Source: Cohaesibacter haloalkalitolerans
GTDB lineage: Bacteria; Pseudomonadota; Alphaproteobacteria; Rhizobiales; Cohaesibacteraceae
NCBI RefSeq assembly: GCF_003574655.1
Contig: NZ_QNUM01000002.1
Span: 186,001-250,000, forward strand
Length of the DNA: 64,000 nucleotides
Direction: 5' to 3'
In this document: in pieces, positions 17,369-24,655 of the stretch
How the letters are laid out: each line of letters begins with the position of its first letter
How positions within the stretch are numbered: position 1 is the stretch's first letter
Position numbers and translations under genes: made by a program
Notes under the pieces: generated by a model
Database searches by the model: none
Seen by the model: only the letters and a program-made list of their open reading frames with translations
Told to the model about the DNA's origin: nothing

Positions 17369-17402
17369 AACCCCGCTGCCAGAGACTGACAACGGGGTTA
17401 CG
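17369..17402 (-). terminator. Terminator of EF-hand gene 2
   Basis: Minus-strand sense: AACCCCG ... CGGGGTT followed by TTTGTTT, with a 17-nt loop, about 130 bp after the EF-hand gene 2 stop. Confidence 0.75.
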
Positions 17403-17533
17403 CGCTACATCTGTTTTATCTAGCGCTTCTATCGAGCGCTTGTGGCGGGCCTTCCCTGCTGGTTTTGGACCCGCATCGTTTTTGGGCCGCAGACGCACTG
17501 CTGGCCATTGATCTGCCGGTTTGGAGGCCGGTG

Positions 17534-18442
17534 CTATTCCACCATGGCGATGGGCGGAAGGACCGGAGCTTCTAAGGACGCTGCGTCAGGTGCCTGAGGG
17601 GCAACCGATGCCGGGTTATCAGCGGTCGGAGCCAACTGCGGTGCAGGAGCTGGCTGACCCGGCCCCATCTGGCCCTGGCCCATACCCTGGCCCATACCCT
17701 GACCGGGCATCGGCTGACCGAAATTGCCCTGAGGATACTGGCCCATCTGGAACTGACCACCATGCGGCCCGCGCATCTTGCCACCCATCATGCCGGGACC
17801 ACCCATCGGTCCACCCTGAGGTCCGAATTGGCCACCGAACTGGGGACCCATCTTCCCCTGCTGGAACTGGCCCTGTGGGTACTGACCCTGCTTGAACTGG
17901 CCGCCTCGAGGACCACCGCCCCAACGGCCGTCACGCTGGCCCCAATTGCCCCGCGGCCCCTGTGCCTGACGTGCCTGACGGTCGGTGTTATCGATCTTGC
18001 CGTCATTGTTGGCATCAAGGCGATCAAACTGGGCGGTTGCCGGAGCGCTGAATTCTTCAAGGGTTACCTTGCCATCGCCGTCACGGTCGAAACGCTGGAA
18101 GGCGCGAACCATGCGGTCTTTGGTCATGGCCATCCACTCGGTCTTGAACTCCTCAAGAGATACGGCATTGTCACTATTGGTATCATTGTCGGTGATTTTC
18201 TTGCCCAGACCGGCTGTCAGCTCTTCCTTGGTCAGGGTGCCATCCTTGTCGGTGTCGAGGGCCTTCAGATCAAGAAAGCCACGCGGCCCATCAAAGCGCT
18301 GCCCCTGAGCAGGGCCCATCCCGGCACCCATTGCCGGGCCGTTGCCCCAGCCCCGGGCAGATGCGGTATTGACACCCATTGCCATGGCGGAAGCGCCGCT
18401 GATCAGTGCGACAGTCAATGCGATTTTCGTCAGGTTTTTCAT
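17534..18442 (-). CDS. Secreted EF-hand calcium-binding protein 2 with G/Q/M-rich tail
   Basis: A 302-residue exported protein paralogous to EF-hand protein 1. Signal peptide (1-29, NTASAR) followed by four EF-hand loops at 63-74, 87-98, 119-130 and 143-154. The order and the FKxEWxxMTxxRMVRxFQR linker match protein 1. From about 160 to 270 it is low-complexity, with GQF/GQY/PQG repeats ending in (GQGM)n, then a P/A-rich end. AGAGGAAAAGAAA precedes the ATG at 18442; longer upstream starts would lose the signal peptide and are rejected. It diverges from the response regulator gene. The adjacent sensor kinase carries a similar GQG-repeat in its periplasmic part. Calcium or envelope-stress sensing is inference. 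Confidence 0.88.
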   Translation of the reverse strand: MKNLTKIALTVALISGASAMAMGVNTASARGWGNGPAMGAGMGPAQGQRFDGPRGFLDLKALDTDKDGTLTKEELTAGLGKKITDNDTNSDNAVSLEEFKTEWMAMTKDRMVRAFQRFDRDGDGKVTLEEFSAPATAQFDRLDANNDGKIDNTDRQARQAQGPRGNWGQRDGRWGGGPRGGQFKQGQYPQGQFQQGKMGPQFGGQFGPQGGPMGGPGMMGGKMRGPHGGQFQMGQYPQGNFGQPMPGQGMGQGMGQGQMGPGQPAPAPQLAPTADNPASVAPQAPDAASLEAPVLPPIAMVE

Positions 18443-18464
18443 TTTCTTTTCCTCTCGTCTCAGA

Positions 18465-18483
18465 GGCCAATTCCTCATTGGCC
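18465..18483 (-). promoter_or_regulatory. 5'-UTR hairpin with GAGGA loop, EF-hand gene 2
   Basis: In mRNA sense: GGCCAAT-GAGGA-ATTGGCC, a 7-bp stem and the same GAGGA loop as the hairpin of EF-hand gene 1, about 22 nt before the start codon. The outer pair is G-C instead of A-T, which preserves pairing. Confidence 0.65.
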
Positions 18484-18668
18484 ATCGAGCCTTGTTCGCT
18501 CTACAGTATCCATGAAGCCCTGTAGACTTCGCAGGGCCGGTTGCTCTTCGGGTCAGCGTTCCATGCTCTGGTTCATCGCTTGCCGATGACTTGAAGATAG
18601 GCCGAATCCGGCGCAGGTCCATCGTCGAATTCTGTCCGATTGTCTCTCTGTGTAACGGGTTCTCAGAT

Positions 18669-18688
18669 TGATACAAACGGTTACAATT
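18669..18688. promoter_or_regulatory. Tandem GNTACA box between EF-hand gene 2 and response regulator
   Basis: TGATACAAACGGTTACAATT, one mismatch from the copy at 17281-17300. GATACA and GTTACA are 10 bp apart. TCTGTGTAAC lies about 22 bp before it, and a related TCTGTGTCA lies about 20 bp before the other copy. It lies about 227 bp from the EF-hand start and 178 bp from the response-regulator start. Confidence 0.6.
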
Positions 18689-18865
18689 TCCTTCGTTAGT
18701 GCTTGAAAAAACTCGTATATTTTTCTGGACAGCAACATATTTCCTGTTATCTGATAATTGATATAGGATGGCGGCACGACGATATGTCGAAGGAGAGGAG
18801 CCCCAACCGGGCAAAGGCCCCCGCGACGCGCAGCGGGGAGCAAAAAGGCAACGGAGATTTCAGCC

Positions 18866-19633
18866 ATGGAACAATCTGCACATATTCTGGTGGTGGATGA
18901 TCATCGTGACATTCGCGAGCTGTTATCGAAGTATCTCTCGAAGAATGGCTTCCGGGTGAGCGATGCGGACGGCGGCGTGAAGATGCGCCAGATGCTGAAG
19001 ACGGCAGCGATCGATCTGATCGTGCTGGATGTCATGATGCCCGGCGAGGATGGCCTTACCCTTTGCCGCTATGTGCGCGAGAACGAGAATATCCCGGTCA
19101 TCCTGCTGACGGCGCTGGGCGAAGAAACCGACCGCATCATCGGTCTGGAGATCGGGGCCGATGACTATCTGACCAAGCCATTCAATCCGCGCGAACTTCT
19201 GGCCCGCATCAAGTCGGTGCTGCGGCGCAGCCAGTCGATGCCACGCGAGGCGGAAAAGCCGAACGAGCCCGAAGTGCTGACCTTTGACGACTGGACCCTC
19301 TATGTGCATCAGCGCGAGCTGGTCAGCCCCGATGGCGTTACCGTGCCGCTGAGTGCCGCCGACTATCGGCTGCTGGTTACCTTCCTCAAGCGCCCCACCA
19401 TGGTGCTGTCGCGCGACCAGTTGCTGGATCTGACATCCGGCCGAACGGCCCAGATCTTTGACCGCTCCATCGACAATCAGGTCTCCCGCCTGCGCAAGAA
19501 GATCGAGGAGGATCCGAAAAATCCCCGCATGATCAAGACTGTGCGCGGTGGTGGCTATGTCTTCACGGCCAAGGTGACCGGCAAGGTCGAGGACGCGACC
19601 TTTGATGACGTCGACGAGGAGAACGATATTTGA
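18866..19633 (+). CDS. OmpR-family response regulator
   Basis: Two-component response regulator. The receiver has the acidic pair D11-D12, phospho-acceptor Asp55 in VLDVMMPGEDG, a Thr/Ala switch in LLTALG and Lys104 in TKPFNPRE. A winged-helix DNA-binding domain follows (about 135-245), with RSIDNQVSRLRKKIEEDPKNPRMIKTVRGGGYVF. All catalytic residues are intact. ACGGAG precedes the ATG. The stop overlaps the start of the sensor-kinase gene by a TTGA overlap, so the two are translationally coupled. Likely targets are the two EF-hand genes, judged from the shared direct-repeat box. Confidence 0.95.
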   Translation: MEQSAHILVVDDHRDIRELLSKYLSKNGFRVSDADGGVKMRQMLKTAAIDLIVLDVMMPGEDGLTLCRYVRENENIPVILLTALGEETDRIIGLEIGADDYLTKPFNPRELLARIKSVLRRSQSMPREAEKPNEPEVLTFDDWTLYVHQRELVSPDGVTVPLSAADYRLLVTFLKRPTMVLSRDQLLDLTSGRTAQIFDRSIDNQVSRLRKKIEEDPKNPRMIKTVRGGGYVFTAKVTGKVEDATFDDVDEENDI

Positions 19634-21267
19634 CCCGATCCGCGTCTCAGGAAGCCATGCAGAAGACCGAGGCCCCGCGCAGGCGCCGTTTCACGCTCTG
19701 GCCGCGTTCGCTTGCGGGGCAGTTGATCGCTGCCCTGATGCTTGCGTTGGTGGCTGCGCAGGCCATCTCAATCATCATGTTCGCCTTCGAGCGCAAAAGC
19801 ATCACATTGACGGCGACCCGTGGCCAGATCCTCGATCGGACCGCCTCGGTGGTGCGCGTGCTCAACCAGACCGACATGACATTGCACGGCCGCTTCCTCA
19901 AGGCGGCAGAAGGACAGGGCATCCGGTTTGATCTGGAGGATTCAACCGATCTGTCCGTGCCTGAAGAGGGCAGTGTCGAGGCTGGCCTTGCCCGTCGATT
20001 GGAGCGGCGCGCCGGTCTTGCAGACAATACCGTCCGTTTCAGCAAACTGCCGGATGATCCGTTTCTGCTGGCTCAACCCAGACCAGCCCCCGAAGATGAC
20101 ATGGCCAGCATGATGGCTCCGCCGCAACCCTCACCGGCTCCCAATGGTCCCTTGCGCAACGGCCAGGGTAATGGTTTGGGCCGCGGTTTAGGGCAAGGAG
20201 TGGGCCAGGGCATGGGTCAGGGCATGCGTAACGGGCAGCCGATGGACGGCAACGAACTGGGACGTCGCAGTAACTGGACCAACGGCCAGCGCCCATGGAG
20301 GCGCTTTGCTGACCACACCCCCCCGGTCTGGACACAGGACATGAAAATTGCCGTGCCACTGGACAGCGGCCAATGGCTGATCGTGCAATCGGAAGTACCG
20401 ACACCGCCAGCCAAATGGGGGCGGCCATTCATGGTTTCTCTCATCGTATCCGCCGTCCTGATTATTCTGGTGGTCGTGCTGATCGTGCGCAAACTGACCG
20501 CCCCCTTGCGGGAGCTGGAAAGCGCCTCACGCAAACTTGGCCGTGGCGAGGCGATTGCGCCGCTCAAGGAGGAAGGGCCGACGGAGATCCGCGGCACCAT
20601 CAGCGCTTTCAACGCCATGCAGGAAAGGCTGCTGCGCTTCGTGCAGGACCGAACCCGGATGCTGGCTGCCGTCAGTCATGACCTTCGGACGCCGATCACG
20701 ACCCTGCGGCTCAGAACCGAGTTCATCGATGACGATGAAATGCGCGAGAAGCTGCAGGCGACGCTTGAGGAAATGCAGGCAATGACCGATGCGGTTCTGG
20801 CCTTTGCCCGCGAGGATGCCAGCAAGGAAGAAACGCGGGACGTCAATCTGGCGGCGCTGCTGTCTTCCATGGCGGAGGACTATCAGGAACTGGGGCGCAA
20901 TGTTACATTCGATGGCCCGGACAACCTGACCTTTTCCTGCCGACAGGTCAGCCTCAAGCGGGCGCTGACCAACCTCACGGAAAATGCCCTGCGCTATGCT
21001 GGCAATGCCGATCTGTTCCTCAGCGCCACCCCGCGCCACATCGAGATCCGGATTTGCGACAATGGGCCGGGTATCCCGCCAGAGAAGCTTGAGGAAGTGT
21101 TCGCGCCCTTCTTCCGGGTGGAAGGATCGCGCAATCTGGAAACAGGCGGCGTCGGCCTCGGCCTTTCGATCACGCGGACGATCATCCGCAGCCATGGCGG
21201 TGACGTGACCCTTCAGAACCGGCCATCGGGCGGGCTTGCCGCCACCATCACCCTGCCACGCAAATAG
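19630..21267 (+). CDS. Sensor histidine kinase with G/Q/M-rich periplasmic region
   Basis: Membrane sensor kinase paired with the preceding regulator. TM1 is about 29-52 and TM2 about 266-287, enclosing a periplasmic region of some 210 residues. A HAMP domain follows, then the HisKA H-box AAVSHDLRTP with His350, an N-box NLTENALRYA, G1 DNGPGIPPE and G2 GVGLGLSI. Residues about 172-203 of the periplasmic part are a glycine/glutamine/methionine repeat (GQGVGQGMGQGM) like the tail of EF-hand protein 2. The start is TTG 19630, overlapping the regulator stop; ATG 19657 is an alternative. EnvZ/RstB-like architecture. The signal is unknown. Confidence 0.94.
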   Translation: MTRSASQEAMQKTEAPRRRRFTLWPRSLAGQLIAALMLALVAAQAISIIMFAFERKSITLTATRGQILDRTASVVRVLNQTDMTLHGRFLKAAEGQGIRFDLEDSTDLSVPEEGSVEAGLARRLERRAGLADNTVRFSKLPDDPFLLAQPRPAPEDDMASMMAPPQPSPAPNGPLRNGQGNGLGRGLGQGVGQGMGQGMRNGQPMDGNELGRRSNWTNGQRPWRRFADHTPPVWTQDMKIAVPLDSGQWLIVQSEVPTPPAKWGRPFMVSLIVSAVLIILVVVLIVRKLTAPLRELESASRKLGRGEAIAPLKEEGPTEIRGTISAFNAMQERLLRFVQDRTRMLAAVSHDLRTPITTLRLRTEFIDDDEMREKLQATLEEMQAMTDAVLAFAREDASKEETRDVNLAALLSSMAEDYQELGRNVTFDGPDNLTFSCRQVSLKRALTNLTENALRYAGNADLFLSATPRHIEIRICDNGPGIPPEKLEEVFAPFFRVEGSRNLETGGVGLGLSITRTIIRSHGGDVTLQNRPSGGLAATITLPRK

Positions 21268-21608
21268 CAAGAACCAACGTTTTGGGCGGGCACAGGATGT
21301 CCGCCCTTCCCCCTCACAGAAATGCCAGACGCCACAGCCCTCAGCCCCTAACGATGCGCCCGCCTCCGCATCCAATGAGCGTTGAGGGAGCTACGGGGAG
21401 TGCACCGGTTTATACGTCTTTCGTCTTATAAGAATGCCTGTAAAAGTCGTCCGACTGGATTTGTCATCATCTTGTCACCATATTCACTGCATAAACATTG
21501 AGTGAACCAAACGACACAAATAATACCGGCTCCCGTTTCAGACACTGCACGCACCAAGCCTGCCTATCTGAAAGGGTCGACCCGCCGGAGCAAGAACAGG
21601 AAAACAAG
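21268..21608. other. Intergenic region
   Basis: About 340 bp. Contains a weak terminator for the kinase gene (21284-21308) and presumably the promoter for the next acetyltransferase gene. No other feature was recognised. Confidence 0.35.
21284..21308 (+). terminator. Weak terminator after sensor kinase
   Basis: Stem GGGCGGGCA / TGTCCGCCC (9 bp with one G-U pair, 5-nt loop) followed by TTCCCCC, 17 bp after the stop. No long T-tract. Confidence 0.45.
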
Positions 21609-22127
21609 ATGACACTGTCATTTTCGCTGGCCAAACCGAGCCAGCTCCCCCATATCCGCACGCTCTTCATCAAATCCATGGCTTATATCGGAGACCGAAT
21701 GGGCATCGGCCAGTCGGCAGACGCCTTCTCCAACATGTCCGACTTCCAGAAAGCCGGGAACCTCTATGTTCTCGAAGCCGAAGGTGAAGTTCTGGCAGCA
21801 GCGGCCCTGCATGAAGAGAAAAACGGCCTCTACGTCGATTACCTCGCCGTTCAGAGAGAACATCAGCATGAAGGACTTGGCAAGCGTATGCTGACTGAGC
21901 TGGAAATGCTGACCGAGTCCCGCGAGCTGCAGTATCTGCGCCTGCATACGCCCGAAGCAATGGACGAACTCGTTGCCTATTACAATCGTCGCGGCTTTGC
22001 AGAAACCCACCGGGTTCTCCCTTCCCACGGACGGGATCAGCTGATGCGCGTCCATTTCCGCAAGGAAATCACGCTCAACGATCAGGGCATGGATCTGGAA
22101 TACGAACACGACCGTCAGCTCAGCTGA
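21609..22127 (+). CDS. GNAT-family N-acetyltransferase
   Basis: Acetyltransferase of unknown substrate, 172 aa. The GNAT core is visible: LYVLEAEGEVLAAAALHEEKN, then LYVDYLAVQREHQHEGLGKRMLTELE, which holds the acetyl-CoA loop HEGLGKR, and VAYYNRRGFAETHRV near the end. ATG 21609 follows AACAGGAAAACAAG; an earlier in-frame ATG (21498) is not supported. It is monocistronic and close upstream of a SulP gene, with a 343-bp gap. Confidence 0.88.
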   Translation: MTLSFSLAKPSQLPHIRTLFIKSMAYIGDRMGIGQSADAFSNMSDFQKAGNLYVLEAEGEVLAAAALHEEKNGLYVDYLAVQREHQHEGLGKRMLTELEMLTESRELQYLRLHTPEAMDELVAYYNRRGFAETHRVLPSHGRDQLMRVHFRKEITLNDQGMDLEYEHDRQLS

Positions 22128-22470
22128 CGGTGCCCCTCGGGGTGCAAGCGGGCCATTCGCGCCCGCCCCTCTCTCCCACTTTTCAAAACCGGCACAATTT
22201 TCTGGCTCTACGCATAGCGCATGGCTTGCGTTGCTATTGCCAGAGCTCTGCTCTCAGACACACTACTTTCCGCTGATTTCTGCGATTTTTATTGATGCAT
22301 TTCATGTACACATATACAGTTACGGAAAGTGTCGGGAGCCAGCCAGACTGTTTGTGCATAGAAGCTGTGAGCTAATCTGACTTGTCTTCACGCCTATTAG
22401 ACAATAGTCAAAGATCTTCCCCCGCAACGGACGCAAAGTCCGGTAACCTGTTCACAGTGCCAACAATGCC
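22128..22470. other. Intergenic region upstream of the SulP gene
   Basis: 343 bp. A 6-bp GCGGGC / GCCCGC hairpin (22148-22166) lies shortly after the GNAT stop without a real T-tract. The rest (22260-22440) is AT-richer and probably carries the SulP promoter. Confidence 0.35.
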
Positions 22471-23862
22471 ATGCGCCAGCCAAAGATCCTAACGACCATC
22501 AAAACCTATAACCGCGACCAGTTCTTCGCCGACTGCTTCGCGGGGATCACTGTCGCCATGGTGGCGATGCCACTCAGCCTTGCGATTGCAATCGCGTCGG
22601 GCGCGGATCCGGCAAAGGGTTTGATCACGGCGATCATTGGCGGTTTCTTCATTTCGCTGCTCGGCGGTAGCCGGGTTCAGATCGGCGGACCAACCGGTGC
22701 CTTCATCGTGGTGGTCTTCAACGTGATTGCGACCCACGGCTACGACGGGCTGGTTATGGCCACCTTCATGGCAGGCATCATACTGGTGCTGGCAGGTTAT
22801 TTCCGTGTCGGGCGTCTGATAGCCTTCATTCCCGAAGCCGTGGTCAACGGCTTCACCATCGGCATTGGCATCATCATCGCGTCCAGCCAGCTAAAGGATT
22901 TCATGGGCCTGCAGTTGGCGTCCGTCCCGGCGGACTTTCTTGAGAAAATCGCGGCCCTGTGGCACGCTCGCGACAGCTTAAATATGGCCGCCTTTGGCGT
23001 TGCTGCCGTCACGCTGCTGCTGATTGTCGGCCTGCGCCGCGCCTTCCCGCGTTTTCCGGGGCTGATCGTTGCCGTGGCCCTGGGGTCGCTGCTGATTGTC
23101 GGCATGAACCTGCAGGTAGACACGCTGTTCTCCCGCTTCGGTGCGCTGCCTCAGAGCCTGCCGCTGCCCAGCCTGCCCGTGTTGAGCTGGGCCCGTGTCG
23201 TTGAACTTTTCCCTTCGGCACTGATCATCGCCTTTCTGGCCGGGGTTGAATCCCTGCTCTCTGCTATGGTTGCCGACCGCATGATCGACGGCCACCATCG
23301 CCCCAATGCGGAACTGACCGCACAGGGCTTTGCCAACATCGCCTCTTCGCTGTTCATGGGCCTGCCAGCCACGGGCGCCATTGCCCGCACGGCAACCAAC
23401 ATCAAGGCCGGTGGCCAGACGCCGGTTGCCGGTATCGTCCATGCCATCGTGGTACTGCTGGTCATGCTGGTTGCTGCGCCGCTTGCTGGCCATCTGGCAA
23501 TGCCTGCGCTTGCCGCCCTGTTGATGATCACGGCATGGAACATGAGCGAGCCACACAAGTGGAAGAGCTATGCAGCCGGTCCGCGCGGTGACGTGATCCT
23601 GCTGGTCATTACCCTTGTGCTGACGGTGCTTGTGGATCTGACCGTCGCCATCGGCGTCGGCGTTTCGCTCGGCCTGGCCATGCGCTGGTGGGAACGGCGT
23701 TCGACAACCAGCGACTGGACGACCCCGGAGCGCTCATGGACGGCATCTGAAGAGGAAGCCCAGGCCATGGCCAATGACCTTGAGTCCATCGCGCAGGATG
23801 TCGAGGGCATGGTTCCCGCGGTCAATGTTGCCCCGGTTGCCAACCAGCCTGACCCGGCTTGA
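22471..23862 (+). CDS. SulP-family anion transporter lacking STAS domain
   Basis: SLC26/SulP membrane transporter, expected to move sulfate, bicarbonate or other anions. N-terminal DCFAGITVAMVAMPLSLAIAIASGADP is the family signature, followed by GPTGAFIVVVFNV and AGVESLLSAMVADRMIDGHHRPNAELTAQG, which includes the conserved NxELxxQG motif. About 11-12 hydrophobic helices. After the last helix (about residue 405) only about 55 polar, acidic residues remain, so the usual cytoplasmic STAS domain is absent. The stop is in good sequence with no sign of frameshift. ATG 22471 has a weak ribosome-binding site. No carbonic anhydrase gene adjoins. Confidence 0.92.
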   Translation: MRQPKILTTIKTYNRDQFFADCFAGITVAMVAMPLSLAIAIASGADPAKGLITAIIGGFFISLLGGSRVQIGGPTGAFIVVVFNVIATHGYDGLVMATFMAGIILVLAGYFRVGRLIAFIPEAVVNGFTIGIGIIIASSQLKDFMGLQLASVPADFLEKIAALWHARDSLNMAAFGVAAVTLLLIVGLRRAFPRFPGLIVAVALGSLLIVGMNLQVDTLFSRFGALPQSLPLPSLPVLSWARVVELFPSALIIAFLAGVESLLSAMVADRMIDGHHRPNAELTAQGFANIASSLFMGLPATGAIARTATNIKAGGQTPVAGIVHAIVVLLVMLVAAPLAGHLAMPALAALLMITAWNMSEPHKWKSYAAGPRGDVILLVITLVLTVLVDLTVAIGVGVSLGLAMRWWERRSTTSDWTTPERSWTASEEEAQAMANDLESIAQDVEGMVPAVNVAPVANQPDPA

Positions 23863-23901
23863 GGCCAATCGCGCTCCGTCGCATTCATCCATCACATTGC
23901 C

Positions 23902-23924
23902 GATGAGGGCTTCATGCCCTCATC
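23902..23924 (+). terminator. Hairpin after SulP gene
   Basis: Perfect 9-bp stem GATGAGGGC / GCCCTCATC with a TTCAT loop, 40 bp after the SulP stop. No T-tract follows, so it may be a 3'-end stabiliser or a weak terminator. Confidence 0.45.
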
Positions 23925-24064
23925 CCTTCGGGCATTGCCGCCCAGATCACCTTCAGCCTTGGCCATATGAACTGATCGGCCCGTCAGACCCGTTCGGGAT
24001 TGACAATTTCTGCGCGCTTTGAGACAAAACGCTATCGTTCTCCTCGCACAGATACGGCCTGACC

Positions 24065-24655
24065 ATGCCCTTTTCCCGTTTACCCCGTCTTATCCTGACC
24101 GGCCCGGAAAGCACGGGCAAGTCCGCCCTCGCCCGTTCTCTTTCAGATTATCTCGACGGCATTCTGGTGCAGGAATATCTGCGCGACTATTTCGAGGCGC
24201 AGGGGAGCCTGACGCTGGAAGACGCCATTCCCATTGCGCAGGGCCAGTGGGTGAACGAGGAGCGCGGTGCCGAAGAGGCCGAGGCTCAGAACAAGATCCT
24301 GATCTGCGATACGGACCTGCTATCCTCACTGGTTTACACCACCCATTATTACTCCCATGACATGAATTGCTCCACCTGGGCCCTGTGGGAGAAATGGGCC
24401 GAACGACACAAGCGGCGCCTTGCGGCAGCTCCCTTTTCGCCCCGCCTCTATATTCTGTGTGATGTGGATTGGCCCTGGGTAGATGACGGCCAGCGGGATG
24501 CGCCGGATCAACGGCCGCAGTTTCTCAAACGCTTTGAAGCGGAATTACAGGCCATGGGCTGCGACTATATCACGGTCAGTGGCAGTCTGGATGAGCGCCT
24601 TAGCGCAGTGCTCGCCCATCTGGTTCGCGATCACCTGCACAAGCAGAAGGACTAG
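24065..24655 (+). CDS. NadR/Ttd14-like AAA ATPase (possible nicotinamide riboside kinase)
   Basis: P-loop protein of 196 aa resembling the C-terminal kinase domain of NadR. Walker A is [13 protein letters not shown] (about 11-23), followed by [10 protein letters not shown] and a Walker B-like [13 protein letters not shown]. In NadR this domain phosphorylates nicotinamide riboside. A nucleotide-kinase role for NAD salvage is the likeliest reading, but NadR-like domains occur with other substrates and no adenylyltransferase domain is present. The stop overlaps the convergent chemoreceptor stop by 4 bp, so there is no intervening terminator. Confidence 0.82.
   Translation: MPFSRLPRLILTGPESTGKSALARSLSDYLDGILVQEYLRDYFEAQGSLTLEDAIPIAQGQWVNEERGAEEAEAQNKILICDTDLLSSLVYTTHYYSHDMNCSTWALWEKWAERHKRRLAAAPFSPRLYILCDVDWPWVDDGQRDAPDQRPQFLKRFEAELQAMGCDYITVSGSLDERLSAVLAHLVRDHLHKQKD

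Larger units (their letters stand above)
17063..17533. other. Leader and promoter region of EF-hand gene 1, plus terminator of EF-hand gene 2
   Basis: 471 bp with no gene. In minus-strand order it holds the terminator of EF-hand gene 2 (near 17369-17402), the tandem GNTACA box (17281-17300) and the leader hairpin (17087-17105). Short plus-strand reading frames here are not supported. Confidence 0.6.
18443..18865. other. Divergent regulatory region: EF-hand gene 2 / two-component system
   Basis: 423 bp with the leader hairpin of EF-hand gene 2 and the tandem GNTACA box. The 18700-18780 segment is AT-rich, likely holding the promoter for the response regulator gene. One box between divergent genes could control both. 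Confidence 0.6.

Noticed and set aside
17534-18814. 426-codon reading of EF-hand gene 2 from an upstream start
   Set aside because: It would bury the clear signal peptide at 18442, which has a good AGAGGA site, and would run through the regulatory box and leader hairpin.
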